Shown: positions 15,400-24,650 of the stretch, piece by piece | Position numbering within the stretch: position 1 is the first letter of the stretch | How the letters are laid out: each line of letters begins with the position of its first letter | Assembly (NCBI RefSeq): GCF_026627445.1 | Contig: NZ_JAPNLJ010000004.1 | Coordinates: 186,001-250,000 of the forward strand | DNA length: 64,000 bases | Origin: Streptomyces sp. H27-H1 | GTDB taxonomy: Bacteria > Actinomycetota > Actinomycetes > Streptomycetales > Streptomycetaceae | Reading direction: 5' to 3' | The notes under the pieces: generated by a model | What the model was told of the DNA's origin: nothing | What the model saw: only the letters and a program-made list of their open reading frames with translations | The model's database searches: none | Translations under genes and position numbers: made by a program

Positions 15400-15948
15400 T
15401 CAGCTCCGCGTGCCGCTCGCCCGGCGACGCAGGAGCCAGATACCGCCGACGGCGGTGGCGGCCAGCACTGCCGCTCCCGCCGCGATCTTGGCGGGGTCGG
15501 TGGTGGTGGTCATGCCACCGCCCACCCCGGTGCGCACGTGGCCCTGGGGGGCGCGGTCGTGCTCGGTGACGATCAGGTCGCCGGTCGCGAACTTGCCGTT
15601 CGCGCAGGTGGCGCCGATCTCGTAGGGGCCGGGCCGGGTGCCGTGGGCGACCTGGAACTGCCCCACGACCACCTCCTTGTGGGTGCCCGGGCTCAGTTTG
15701 AAGCGGCCGCCCCCGACGGTGCTGGCATCGCCTTCCGCGTGACTGGCGGGACCGCAGGCCTTCGTGTTCACCGTGACGGTGGTGCCGGGGGCCGCGGACT
15801 TGGGCCAGACCTCCAGCGGGGCGAAGTCGCCGGCCGCGAAGCCCGTCATGCCCAGGTCCGCGGCGGCGACCGCGCCGGCAACCGGGCCGGTGAACGCGGC
15901 GGCGGTCAGCGCGGTGGCGGTGAGCACGTGGGCGGTGCGTCGACGCAT
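15400..15948 (-). CDS. Secreted protein with C-terminal membrane anchor
   Basis: The 182-residue protein has an Ala-rich signal peptide (about 1-30), an extracellular beta-rich domain (LEVWPKSAAPGTTVTVNTKACG ... two cysteines) and a C-terminal GAAVLAATAVGGIWLL helix followed by RRRASGTRS. This is the architecture of a sortase substrate. A canonical LPXTG or LAXTG is absent; HVRTG about 20 residues before the helix is the nearest match. It is next to a class F sortase on the same strand. Function unknown; an adhesion or wall-structure role is inferred. Confidence 0.75.
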   Translation of the reverse strand: MRRRTAHVLTATALTAAAFTGPVAGAVAAADLGMTGFAAGDFAPLEVWPKSAAPGTTVTVNTKACGPASHAEGDASTVGGGRFKLSPGTHKEVVVGQFQVAHGTRPGPYEIGATCANGKFATGDLIVTEHDRAPQGHVRTGVGGGMTTTTDPAKIAAGAAVLAATAVGGIWLLRRRASGTRS

Positions 15949-16157
15949 GAGGAGTCTCCTGGGGACACGGGGTCGTGTTTCCGAGGTAACCCGGGCGGCC
16001 GGGCGGCCGCCTGCTGATGCGGTGTCAGATCGATGCCGGGAAGTGAGGTGGCGCGCCGTTATCGCAGGTCAGACGGGATAAAGAGGCCATCCGTGGACCC
16101 CCACCCCGTCCGGGTGACGGCCGCCCCGCAGGCGTGGGTCGCCGCTGCGCGCCGGGG

Positions 16158-17432
16158 TCAGGCCGGAGGGAGGGTGAGCGTGGCGCAGGCGCCGGCGGGG
16201 CCGGGGTTGGTGAGGGTGATCCGGGCGCCGACGACCTGGGCCTGGCCCAGGGCGATGGTCAGGCCCAGGCCCGTGCCCTGGCCGCGTTCGGTCGCGCCCG
16301 TCAGGAACCGCTGCGGGCCGTCCCGCAGCAGGGTCTCCGGGAAGCCCGGGCCGTGATCGCGGACGGTGACCGTGTTTCCGGTCACCGTCACGGTGATCGG
16401 GTCCCCGCCGTGCCTGCGGGCGTTGACCAGCAGGTTCGTCAGAATCCGGTCCAGCCGGCGGACATCCGTACGGACGCGGGCCGTGCCGTCGGCGCCCAGT
16501 ACCCGCGCCTGAACCCCCGACCGCCGGGTGACCGACTCCACCAGCGGCCCCAGCAGGTGCGTGTCCAGCTGGGCCACCTCCCGGTCCCCGTCCAGCCGGG
16601 CCACCTCCAGGAGGTCCTCGGTCAGGCTGCGCAGGGCCGAGACCCGGTCGCGCACCAGCTCCGTGGGCCGCCCCGGCGGGAGCAGCTCGGCGGCGGTGTG
16701 CAGACCGGTCAGCGGGGTCCGCAGCTCGTGCGCCACGTCCGCCGTGAACCGCTGCTCCGCCACCAGCCGCCGCTGCAGGCTCGCCGCCATCGTGTCGACC
16801 GCCGCGGACAGTTCGGCCACCTCGTCGCGAGTCCCCGGAACGCCCGACGGGCCGATCCGGGCGTCCAGTTCCCCCGTGCTGATCCGCCGGGCCGTCTCGG
16901 CCGCGGACCGCAGGTCCTTGCTCAGCCGACTGGCCAGCGCCGCCCCGCCGATCGCCGCGAGGGTGACGACCACCACGCCGAAGAGCATCAGCTGCTGGTC
17001 CAGTTCCCACAGTTCCGCCTTCTCGGAGGTGAGGGACTGGCGTACGGAGAGCACCTGGTCGCCGCCGGCCGGCCGGGCGGCCCACACCGCCGGTTGGGGG
17101 CCGTTCAGCTCGAGGTAGGTGGTGCGCTGTCCGGAGAGGGCGGCGCGGCGCAGCGGCTGCGGCAGGCCGGGGCAGTCGAGGCGGGCGTCGGCCTCACCGA
17201 CCTTGTCGAAGTCCAGCCGGCCCGTGAGCTCGTACACCTGCCGCACCCGGACGAGTTGTGCGACGGCGCTCTTGCGCGCCGCGTCGGCCACCTGGTGCGC
17301 GCGGGCCTCGTGGATCAGGATGCCGATGGTGAGCGCGACGAGCGAGCAGCCGGCGGCGAGCAGGACGGCGATCTTCCAGCGCAGGCTGAGGGAGTGCAGG
17401 AGGCGGCGCAAGCGGAGCAGGGAGTGTTTCAC
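16158..17432 (-). CDS. Two-component sensor histidine kinase (orphan)
   Basis: The 424-residue kinase has two membrane helices (about 20-42 and 150-172) around an extracellular sensor region of about 100 residues, then a HAMP linker (RLSKDLRSAAETARRI), a HisKA domain with the phospho-acceptor in FTADVAHELRTPLTG, and a complete ATPase domain (N box DRILTNLLVNARRHGG, G1 VRDHGPGFP, G2 GTGLGLTIA). All catalytic boxes are intact. It starts at GTG 17432, overlapping the lipoprotein stop (GTGA). No response regulator is encoded anywhere near, so its partner is unknown. The gene set recalls the CseA/CseC envelope system but the lipoprotein is not CseA-like in sequence as far as I can tell. Confidence 0.9.
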   Translation of the reverse strand: MKHSLLRLRRLLHSLSLRWKIAVLLAAGCSLVALTIGILIHEARAHQVADAARKSAVAQLVRVRQVYELTGRLDFDKVGEADARLDCPGLPQPLRRAALSGQRTTYLELNGPQPAVWAARPAGGDQVLSVRQSLTSEKAELWELDQQLMLFGVVVVTLAAIGGAALASRLSKDLRSAAETARRISTGELDARIGPSGVPGTRDEVAELSAAVDTMAASLQRRLVAEQRFTADVAHELRTPLTGLHTAAELLPPGRPTELVRDRVSALRSLTEDLLEVARLDGDREVAQLDTHLLGPLVESVTRRSGVQARVLGADGTARVRTDVRRLDRILTNLLVNARRHGGDPITVTVTGNTVTVRDHGPGFPETLLRDGPQRFLTGATERGQGTGLGLTIALGQAQVVGARITLTNPGPAGACATLTLPPA

Positions 17433-18133
17433 CGGCTGGCCGGGCCCTGGGCGGCGGGGGGTGCGGAGCCGGACGGGCGCGGGGCCGGGGAGCCGCCGGA
17501 CGCCGGGCCGGCGATGGCGTTGCCGAACTGGTGCTCGTCGCTGAGCACGCTCATCCGCCGGCCGTCCCAGTGGTAGCGGATCATGTGCGTGGACCCGTCG
17601 TCGGCGGTGCGGATCAGCAGGTCGCTGCCGATGATCTCGGCGCTCATCCGCCGGCCGCCGGTGAGCAGGATCGGAACGATCTTCCCGCCGATCGCGGTAT
17701 AGACGCTGAGCACCGAATGCCCGGTCGCGCTGTCGCCGGCCACGATCAGCTCGTGGTTCCCGTCGCCGGTGAGATCCGCGTACCGGGGCGGCCGGACCCC
17801 GGCCTTGCCCGGACCCGCGATCTCCCGCGCGTTGCCGTACTGCTTCATCGCCTTGTCCGCGCGCAGGATGTCCCGCACGTCGACCTTCTCGATCCCCTCC
17901 GGTCCCACGGCCGGGGCCTCGTCGAGCGGTTGCGGCGGCGGTACCCGGCCGGCCACTGCCGTGCCGCTGGAGCTCGGGGTGTCGGTCCACAACGGCCACA
18001 GCGGTTCCGGCCGGGACTGGGAGGAGACGGGTGGCGCGGTCTCTGCGTGCCCGAGCCCGCCGGGCGCGGCGCAGCCGCCGAGGCCGATGCAGAGCAGGGC
18101 GGCGGCGAGGCTGCGGCGGGTCGGTCGAGTCAT
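17429..18133 (-). CDS. Lipoprotein coupled to the sensor kinase
   Basis: The 234-residue protein has a lipoprotein signal (LAAALLCIGLGGCAAP; lipobox LGGC). After a Pro/Ser-rich spacer comes an FG-GAP/VCBS-like beta unit: RYADLTGDGNHELIVAGDSATG, typical of surface repeat proteins that bind calcium, then a stretch ending DGSTHMIRYHWDGRRM. It overlaps the kinase start by 4 bp, so the two are made together, and it probably sits outside the membrane next to the kinase sensor region as an accessory sensor (inference). ATG 18133 is chosen because it gives the signal peptide; the frame stays open upstream. No ribosome site is evident. Confidence 0.8.
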   Translation of the reverse strand: MTRPTRRSLAAALLCIGLGGCAAPGGLGHAETAPPVSSQSRPEPLWPLWTDTPSSSGTAVAGRVPPPQPLDEAPAVGPEGIEKVDVRDILRADKAMKQYGNAREIAGPGKAGVRPPRYADLTGDGNHELIVAGDSATGHSVLSVYTAIGGKIVPILLTGGRRMSAEIIGSDLLIRTADDGSTHMIRYHWDGRRMSVLSDEHQFGNAIAGPASGGSPAPRPSGSAPPAAQGPASR

Positions 18134-18349
18134 GGAGGGCGGAACCGTCGGGTGGTGGGGAGGGCGGCCGGGGAGGGCGGGGAACAGGGAGGCAGACTGA
18201 CGGTAGGGGGCGTCGGTCACGGGTACCGGGCGCTCGTGCAACGGCGGTGCGTACGCGGGCTCCCGCAGCCGGAGCCGGGACCTTCGGCCCCGTCCGCGGC
18301 CGGTGGAAGCCCCCGGCGGGCAGCTCAGTCTGGATCGAGGGAGGCCCGC

Positions 18350-18814
18350 ATGACATCGGCCGATCGGCCGCAAGGCCACGCCGAAGGAACGGTTCCACCG
18401 ACGGGGGAGCTGCCGTTCTTCGTCTACGGCACCCTGCGGCCGGGCGAGGTCAACCACGACCTGTTCCTGCGCGGCCGCACGGCCGCCGAGGAGCCCGCCC
18501 GCCTCCCGGACGCGGCGCTGTACGAGGGTCCCGGATACCCGTACGCCGTGGACCGCCCCGGCTCCGCCATAGCGGGAGAGCTGATCACCCCGGCCCCCGG
18601 GGCCTACCGGGAACTCCTCGTCGCGCTCGACCTGCTGGAGGAGTACGCGGGCCCCGGACACCCCGCCAACATCTACGACCGCACCGCCCGCGAGACCCTG
18701 CGCCCCGACGGCACCCCGGTCCGCGCCTGGGTCTACCTGGCGGCGCCCGTACTGGCCCGCCGCCTCGCGCGCTCCGGTACGGAGATCCCCGGCGGCGACT
18801 GGCTGCGCCGCTGA
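18350..18814 (+). CDS. Gamma-glutamylcyclotransferase-like (GGCT/AIG2) protein
   Basis: The 154-residue protein has the GGCT fold hallmarks: FFVYGTLRPGEVNHDLF (substrate-binding YGTLR), YEGPGYPYAV, AIAGELITPAPGAYRELL, the acidic LDLLEEYAG and YDRTARETLRPDGTPVRAWVYL. Such enzymes release 5-oxoproline from gamma-glutamyl amines or peptides; several bacterial members have unclear substrates. The ATG at 18350 follows GAGGGAGG. The gene stands alone, divergent from the lipoprotein/kinase pair. Confidence 0.87.
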   Translation: MTSADRPQGHAEGTVPPTGELPFFVYGTLRPGEVNHDLFLRGRTAAEEPARLPDAALYEGPGYPYAVDRPGSAIAGELITPAPGAYRELLVALDLLEEYAGPGHPANIYDRTARETLRPDGTPVRAWVYLAAPVLARRLARSGTEIPGGDWLRR

Positions 18815-18956
18815 GCCGTCGTCTCGCCCAGAGCGCGCCTCGGGCCCGCAGGGAGGATCGTGGAAGGAGACCCTGAACGCACCTGCCCCCGCCCTCCCGC
18901 CCGAGCGTGGCTCGGGCGGCGACGGCGGCAGCCGTACCGCCAATCGGGAGGACACC

Positions 18957-19148
18957 ATGCGTAAGGTCGTTGACTGCAGGGACTACCCCAGCGAGTCCAA
19001 GTGCACCCTGACCATCGCGGGCGGGGAAGAAGAAGTGGTCCGGGCGGCCGCCGAGCACTCCGTGTCCGTGCACGGCGAGACCGACACGCCGGAGTTCCGC
19101 ACCATGTTGCGGACGATGCTGAAGGATGAGGCGCCTCAGGACGCCTGA
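18957..19148 (+). CDS. DUF1059 domain-containing small protein
   Basis: A 63-residue cytoplasmic protein with the DUF1059 pattern: an N-terminal MRKVVDCRDYPSESKCTLTI containing two cysteines and a C-terminal helix VRAAAEHSVSVHG. The ATG is preceded by GGGAGGA. The function of this family is unknown; it is often found near stress or redox genes. It is convergent with dnaG. Confidence 0.85.
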   Translation: MRKVVDCRDYPSESKCTLTIAGGEEEVVRAAAEHSVSVHGETDTPEFRTMLRTMLKDEAPQDA

Positions 19149-19187
19149 CATCCGGCCGCCTGACGTCCAACCGGTCCACCGGCCGGT

Positions 19188-21092
19188 CTACAGGCCTTCC
19201 GCGCCCCGGTTGCGCAGGAGCCGGCCGTACTGCTGGAGGACCCACAGCTCCTCCTGGACCGCCGCCAGCTGCTCCGGCGAGCCCTGGTGGCCGAGGCGCG
19301 CCATCGTGCCCTGGATCTCGTGCACCCGGCGGTCGACGGCGCGCAGCCGGACCTGGACCAGATGGACCCCGGCGTAGATCTCGTCGACCGTCTTCGCGTG
19401 GATGGCCTCGACGACGAGCTCGGTGACGAGTGCGCGGACGGTGTCGTTCGGAGCGGCCTCCCGGACCCGGATCAGATAGTCCTCGGTGCCCAGGGAGGCT
19501 CCGCCCGCGTCCTGGATGGCCTGGCGGACGGCCGCGTAGGGGGGCGCGGTGAACTCGTCCATCCCGAAGGCGTCGAAGGCGGGGGAGACCAGGGCTGGGC
19601 GCTGGAGCGCCAGCTTGAGCAGCTCGCGCTCGGTGATGTGGGCCGGGCTGCGCAGGTTCAGCGCGGGGCCGGCAGGTGCGGCGGCCGGTGCCGCGATGTC
19701 CTCGTAGGAGTGGCCGGAACGGCCCCGGCGCTGCTCCTGGGGCTGGTTGCCGCGCTCCCGGGCCCAGCGGTCGAGCTGGGCGATCCGCTTGACCACGAAC
19801 TGCTCGTCCCGCATGCCCAGCATCCCCGCCAGCTGGACCGCCGACTCGTGCTGGATGCCGACGTTCTTGATCTTTTTGATGATCGGTGCGGCCTCGTCCA
19901 GCGCGGCCGACCGTCCCGCCGGGTTCTCCAGGTTGTGCCGGGCCACGATGTGCTTCAGCGCGAACTCGAACAGCGGAGTCCGGGCCTCGACCAGTCCGGC
20001 CACGGCCGCGTCGCCCTGCGCGAGGCGCAGGTCGCACGGGTCCATACCGTCCGGGGCGATGGTGATGGAGGTCTCGGCGGCGAACTTCTGGTCGTCCTCG
20101 AAGGCGCGCAGCGCCGCCTTCTGCCCGGCCGCGTCCCCGTCGAAGGTGAAGATCACCTCGGCGGTCGCGTTGTCCATGAGCAGTCGGCGAAGGATCTTGA
20201 TGTGGTCGCCGCCGAAGGCGGTGCCGCAGGTGGCGATCGCGGTGGTGACCCCGGCCATGTGGCAGGCCATGACGTCGGTGTAGCCCTCGACCACGACGGC
20301 CCGGGAGGTCTTGGCGATCTCCTTCTTGGCCAGGTCGATGCCGTACAGCACCTGGGACTTCTTGTAGATCGCCGTCTCGGGGGTGTTCAGGTACTTGGGC
20401 CCGTTGTCGTCGTCGCGCAGCTTGCGCGCGCCGAAGCCGACGACCTCGCCGCTGATCTCGCGGATGGGCCACATCAGCCGGCCGCGGAAGCGGTCGATGG
20501 GCTTTCCGCTGCGGCTGTCCTGGGACAGGCCCGAGGTGATCAGTTCCTTGTCGGTGAAGCCCTTGCCGCGCAGGAAGCGGGTCAGGTGGTCCCAGCCGGC
20601 CGGGCTGTAGCCCACGCTGAAGTGCGCGGCCGCGGCCTGGTCGAAGCCGCGCTCGGCCAGGAACTTGCGGCCGATCTCCGCCTCCGCGCTGCCCAGCTGG
20701 TCCATGTAGAAGAGGGCCGCGGCCTTGTGCGCCTCGACCAGGCGGATGCGCTCGCCGCGGCCGCTGCTGCCGGCCGTGTAGCCGCCCTCTTCGTACCGCA
20801 GGGTGATGCCGGCCAGGCCGGCCAGCCGCTCGACCGCCTCGGAGAACGAGAGGTGGTCGATCTTCATGACGAAGTCGAGGGTGTCCCCGCCCGCCTGGCA
20901 GCCGAAGCAGTGGTAGAAGCCCTTGCTGGGGCTGACCTGGAAGGACGGGGACTTCTCGTCGTGGAACGGGCAGAGGCCCTTGAGGTTGCCGCCGCCGGCG
21001 TTGCGCAGCTGGAGGTACTCCGAGACCACGGCGTCGATCGGGACCGCGTCCCGTACCGCCTTCACGTCGTCGTCGTTGATCCGTCCTGCCAC
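19188..21092 (-). CDS. dnaG: DNA primase
   Basis: The 634-residue primase makes RNA primers at the replication fork. The N-terminal zinc ribbon is clear (CPFHDEKSPSF ... FYHCFGC, CHC2 type). The RNA polymerase core follows, with the Toprim motifs VVVEGYTDVMA and FTFDGDAAGQKA, plus GFGARKLRDDDNGPKYLNTP. The C-terminal part (about 450-634) is the DnaB-binding helical domain. The start at 21092 matches the family N-terminus (MAGRINDDDVKAVRD). It sits directly downstream of a flavoprotein gene but on its own has a 34-bp spacer, so read-through is possible. Confidence 0.97.
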   Translation of the reverse strand: MAGRINDDDVKAVRDAVPIDAVVSEYLQLRNAGGGNLKGLCPFHDEKSPSFQVSPSKGFYHCFGCQAGGDTLDFVMKIDHLSFSEAVERLAGLAGITLRYEEGGYTAGSSGRGERIRLVEAHKAAALFYMDQLGSAEAEIGRKFLAERGFDQAAAAHFSVGYSPAGWDHLTRFLRGKGFTDKELITSGLSQDSRSGKPIDRFRGRLMWPIREISGEVVGFGARKLRDDDNGPKYLNTPETAIYKKSQVLYGIDLAKKEIAKTSRAVVVEGYTDVMACHMAGVTTAIATCGTAFGGDHIKILRRLLMDNATAEVIFTFDGDAAGQKAALRAFEDDQKFAAETSITIAPDGMDPCDLRLAQGDAAVAGLVEARTPLFEFALKHIVARHNLENPAGRSAALDEAAPIIKKIKNVGIQHESAVQLAGMLGMRDEQFVVKRIAQLDRWARERGNQPQEQRRGRSGHSYEDIAAPAAAPAGPALNLRSPAHITERELLKLALQRPALVSPAFDAFGMDEFTAPPYAAVRQAIQDAGGASLGTEDYLIRVREAAPNDTVRALVTELVVEAIHAKTVDEIYAGVHLVQVRLRAVDRRVHEIQGTMARLGHQGSPEQLAAVQEELWVLQQYGRLLRNRGAEGL

Positions 21093-21126
21093 GCGTGAAG
21101 TCTACGGCCGGGCGACGACATTCTCG

Positions 21127-22401
21127 TCAGGCCCCCTCCGCCGGAACCAGGGCCGAAAGCGGAACTGCCGGGTCCGCCAGTTTCTCGCGGTCCACGGGCG
21201 CCTTCGACCTGATCAGAGCCTGGATGTCCTCCGTGACGTCCCACACGTTCACGTTCATCCCGGCCAGGACCCGGCCGTCCGAGAGCCAGAAGGCGATGAA
21301 CTCCCGCTTGCCCGCGTTCCCGCGGATCAGGACCTGGTCGTAGCCGCCGGCCGGGGCGTACCCCGAGTACTCCAGGCCCACGTCGTACTGGTCGGAGAAG
21401 AAGTACGGCACCCGGTCGTACGAGACCTCCTGTCCCAGCATCGCCCGTGCGGCGGCCGGACCCCCGTTGAGCGCGTTCGCCCAGTGCTCCACCCGCAGCC
21501 GGGTCCCCAGCATCGGGTGGTGGGCGGCCGCCACGTCCCCGACGGCGAAGACGTCCGGGTCGGAGGTGCGCAGCGAGGCGTCCACGGCGATCCCGCCCCC
21601 GTGCTCCCGGTCCACCAGGGCCAGGCCCGAGCTCTCGGCCAGCGCGGTCCGCGGGGCGGCTCCGATCGCCGCGAGGACCGCGTGCGCCGGGTGCTCCTCC
21701 CCGTCGTCCGTGCGGGCCGCCAGCACCATGCCGTCGTGCCCGACGATCTCCGTCAGATGGGCCCCGAAGTGGAAGCGGACCCCGTGATCGGTGTGCAGGT
21801 CCGCGAAGAGCCGCCCGATCTCCGGACCGAGCACCGCGTGCAGCGGGGTCTGCTCCGGCTCGATCACGGTCACCTCGGCCCCGTACCCGCGGGCCGCCGC
21901 GGCGACCTCCAGGCCGATCCAGCCGGCGCCCGCGATCAGCAGGTGCCCGTTGTCCCGGCCGAGGCCCGCCAGGGCCTTGCGCAGCCGTTCCGCGTGCGAG
22001 AGCCGGCGCAGGTGGTGCACCCCGACCAAGTCGGTGCCCGGGATGTCGAGCCGGCGCGGCTCGGCGCCGGTGGCGAGCAGCAGCTTGTCGTAGGGCAGCG
22101 CCGTACCGTCGCCGAGGACCACCTTCTTGGCCTCCCGGTCGAGCTGGACCGCGGGCTGGCCGAGGTGCAGCTCGATGTCGGAGGCCGCGTACCAGGAGGC
22201 TTCGTGCACGAAGACGCTCTCGCGCTCCTCCTTGCCCGCCAGGTACCCCTTGGAGAGCGGCGGCCGCTCGTACGGATGCTCACGCTCGTCGCCGATCAGG
22301 ATCACCCGCCCCGTGAACCCCTCGGACCTCAGCGTTTCGGCCGCCTTAGCCCCGGCGAGCCCTGCGCCGACGATGACGAACGTCCGGTGTGCGTCGACCA
22401 C
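21127..22401 (-). CDS. Ferredoxin reductase-type FAD-dependent oxidoreductase
   Basis: The 424-residue flavoprotein has TFVIVGAGLAGAKAAETL (FAD fold), HPYERPPLSKGYLAGKE typical of rubredoxin/ferredoxin reductases, LLATGAEPRRL, LIAGAGWIGLEVAAAA (NAD(P)H fold) and DVFAVGDVAA. The C-terminal domain ends in a typical GMNVNVWDV. It would transfer electrons from NAD(P)H to a ferredoxin or cytochrome P450 partner; no ferredoxin or P450 is nearby. AGGAGG lies six bases before GTG 22401, which is why I choose that start over the upstream ATG codons. It is followed by dnaG on the same strand. Confidence 0.87.
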   Translation of the reverse strand: MVDAHRTFVIVGAGLAGAKAAETLRSEGFTGRVILIGDEREHPYERPPLSKGYLAGKEERESVFVHEASWYAASDIELHLGQPAVQLDREAKKVVLGDGTALPYDKLLLATGAEPRRLDIPGTDLVGVHHLRRLSHAERLRKALAGLGRDNGHLLIAGAGWIGLEVAAAARGYGAEVTVIEPEQTPLHAVLGPEIGRLFADLHTDHGVRFHFGAHLTEIVGHDGMVLAARTDDGEEHPAHAVLAAIGAAPRTALAESSGLALVDREHGGGIAVDASLRTSDPDVFAVGDVAAAHHPMLGTRLRVEHWANALNGGPAAARAMLGQEVSYDRVPYFFSDQYDVGLEYSGYAPAGGYDQVLIRGNAGKREFIAFWLSDGRVLAGMNVNVWDVTEDIQALIRSKAPVDREKLADPAVPLSALVPAEGA

Positions 22402-22494
22402 CTGATGCCTCCTCATAACCTCTGCGCCACATGCGGGCACATGCGAGCGTCCCGCACCGAGCCTGCCGCGTGAAGGGGGAGTGGCCCGATCGGC

Positions 22495-23838
22495 TCACCC
22501 TTCGGCGCGTCGCGTGCGCTGTGTGAGGCGGGCGTGCAGGGAGCGCGCCGCTGCGTCCGTGAGGGCCGCGATCTGGTCCACGACCGCACGCTTCCTGGCC
22601 CGGTCGTCCGGGGCCTCGTCGAAGATCGCGCGGAACTGCGGGTCCAGGCCCTCGGGCGCGCGGGCGCTGAGCGCCTCCGCCAGTTCGGCCAGGACGATGC
22701 GCTGATCGGCGCGGATCCGCCCCTGCTCGTCGCGCTGCATGACGTACAGGTCGGCCACCGCCTTCAGCACCGCGCACTCGTTGCGGGCCTCGCGCGGCAC
22801 CACCAGCTCCGCCGCGTACCGGGTCAGCCGGCCGGTTCCGTGCGCCTGCCGGGTGGCGCCCTCGGCGGCCAGGCAGAAGCGGCCGATCAGCTGGCTGGTC
22901 GCGTCCTTCAGCCGGGCCTGGGCCACGGCCGAGCCGTCGTACCCGTGCGGCCACCACTGCTGCTCCATCAGCCGGTCCAGGGCCTCGCGGAGCTCCTCCG
23001 GTTCGGTGTCGGAGGGCACGTACCGGCCGATGGCCACCCGCCAGATCTCGGCGCGCTCGGGCTCGGCGAAGAGCAGGTTCGGGTCGAGGTGGCCGGCGTG
23101 CAGGCCGTCCTCGAAATCGTGGACGGAGTACGCCACGTCGTCCGACCAGTCCATGACCTGCGCCTCGAAGCACTTGCGGTCCGCGGGCGCGCCGCGGCGC
23201 AGCCACTCGAAGACCGGCAGGTCGTCCTCGTAGGCGCCGAACTTCACCGACGTCGGGTCGGTGGGGTGGTCCCCGCGCGCCCAGGGGTACTTGGTGGCGG
23301 CGTCCAGGCAGGCCCGGGTGAGGTTGAGTCCGACGCTGACCAGCTCGCCGGTCGCCGGATCGGGGACGAACCGCTTGGGTTCCAGCCGCGTCAGCAGGCG
23401 CAGCGACTGGGCGTTGCCCTCGAAGCCGCCGCAGTCCTTGGCGAACTCGTTGAGCGCTTCCTCGCCGTTGTGGCCGAAGGGCGGGTGCCCCATGTCGTGC
23501 GACAGGCAGGCGGCCTCGACCAAGTCGGGATCGCAGCCGAGCGCGGCGCCGAGCTCGCGGCCGACCTGGGCGCATTCGAGGGAGTGCGTCAGCCGCGTAC
23601 GAGGACTCGCGTCCCAGTCGTGGGAACGCGTCCCGGGGGTGACCACCTGGGTCTTCCCGGCGAGCCGGCGCAGGGAGGCGGAGTGCAGTACGCGGGCGCG
23701 GTCGCGCTGGAAGGCGGTCCGCCCGGGCCGTTTGTCGGGCTCGGTCGCCCAGCGTTCGGTATCGGCGGGTTCATACGGCTCGCCGGGCTGGTCGGGGCCG
23801 GGTCGGACAGGTGCGGTGGTGCCTTCCATGCCTTCCAT
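22495..23838 (-). CDS. dgt: Deoxyguanosinetriphosphate triphosphohydrolase
   Basis: The 447-residue HD-domain enzyme hydrolyses dGTP to deoxyguanosine and triphosphate. Visible motifs are [26 protein letters not shown], the metal-binding [17 protein letters not shown] (HD) and [16 protein letters not shown]. The C-terminus has a coiled/Arg-rich tail. In Streptomyces this gene lies just upstream of dnaG, as here apart from one flavoprotein gene. I chose ATG 23838; a second ATG nine bases downstream is possible. The upstream sequence reads TTACCGT with no clear ribosome site. Confidence 0.92.
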   Translation of the reverse strand: MEGMEGTTAPVRPGPDQPGEPYEPADTERWATEPDKRPGRTAFQRDRARVLHSASLRRLAGKTQVVTPGTRSHDWDASPRTRLTHSLECAQVGRELGAALGCDPDLVEAACLSHDMGHPPFGHNGEEALNEFAKDCGGFEGNAQSLRLLTRLEPKRFVPDPATGELVSVGLNLTRACLDAATKYPWARGDHPTDPTSVKFGAYEDDLPVFEWLRRGAPADRKCFEAQVMDWSDDVAYSVHDFEDGLHAGHLDPNLLFAEPERAEIWRVAIGRYVPSDTEPEELREALDRLMEQQWWPHGYDGSAVAQARLKDATSQLIGRFCLAAEGATRQAHGTGRLTRYAAELVVPREARNECAVLKAVADLYVMQRDEQGRIRADQRIVLAELAEALSARAPEGLDPQFRAIFDEAPDDRARKRAVVDQIAALTDAAARSLHARLTQRTRRAEG

Positions 23839-23915
23839 GGTCCAAACGGTAACCGCACGCGCCGACAAGACGAGGCAAGAGGAGCGATCCCAGCGATTGT
23901 GAACCAACCCGGTCG

Positions 23916-24650
23916 TTACGCGGTGGCCAGTTCCCGCGAGTGCTCCTGCCGTACGGGCGCTACGAGCGCCGCCCGGGCTTCGTCGTAGCGCTGCAGCACC
24001 AGGCGGGCCAGCGCCGGATGGGCGCCCAGCGGAGCGGCGGCCGGGCCCGGGGCGGCGGCGGCGCTCGCGGAGGCGAAGCGGCCCGGGGCGGTGAAGTAGG
24101 AGGCGACGGCGACCCGGTGGAGGCCCCGCGCGGCCAGGGCCCGTACGGCGTCGGCGACTCCGGGCGAGGCGCCCGACGCGTAGGCCGCCATCACGGGCAC
24201 CCCGCCGAGCCGTTCCGAGAGCAGACCGGCGGTGGCCCGCACGTCGGTGGCGGAGTCGGGGTCGCGGGACCCGGAGGCGGCCAGCACCACCGCCGACCCG
24301 GGGCTCCAGCCGGCCTCCACGAGCCGCTCGTACAGGGCCTCGACGAGCAGCGGATGCGGTCCGAGCGGGGCGGCGATGCGGATCCGCAGGTGCCCGGCGC
24401 GGGCGGCGGCGGCCGGCAGGTCCCGCTTGACGTGGGTGCCCCGGCCGAGCAGCAGCGGCACCAGGACGGCGGATCCGGCGGCCCGTTCGAGGGTGCGGCC
24501 CAGCAGCGGGTGGTTCAGCTCGATGTGACCGAGCCGGACGTCGAGGCGGGGGCGTAGTTCACGGACCCGTTCGAGCAGGGCCTCGGCGGTGAGGAGGGCG
24601 CGCGGATCGCGGCTGCCGTGGGCCACGGCGACGAGGGCGGGCTGCTGCAT
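23916..24650 (-). CDS. Sirohydrochlorin chelatase (CbiX/SirB-like)
   Basis: The 244-residue protein has the CbiX repeat pattern. The N-terminal half starts [15 protein letters not shown] with the metal-site histidine and has IELNHPLL and [18 protein letters not shown]; a second half begins [13 protein letters not shown]. Such enzymes insert Fe into sirohydrochlorin to make siroheme, the cofactor of NirB (encoded at 4961) and sulfite reductase; cobalt insertion is an alternative. The ATG at 24650 follows AGGAG. It is divergent from the SanA-like gene. The C-terminal tail is Ala-rich. Confidence 0.85.
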   Translation of the reverse strand: MQQPALVAVAHGSRDPRALLTAEALLERVRELRPRLDVRLGHIELNHPLLGRTLERAAGSAVLVPLLLGRGTHVKRDLPAAAARAGHLRIRIAAPLGPHPLLVEALYERLVEAGWSPGSAVVLAASGSRDPDSATDVRATAGLLSERLGGVPVMAAYASGASPGVADAVRALAARGLHRVAVASYFTAPGRFASASAAAAPGPAAAPLGAHPALARLVLQRYDEARAALVAPVRQEHSRELATA

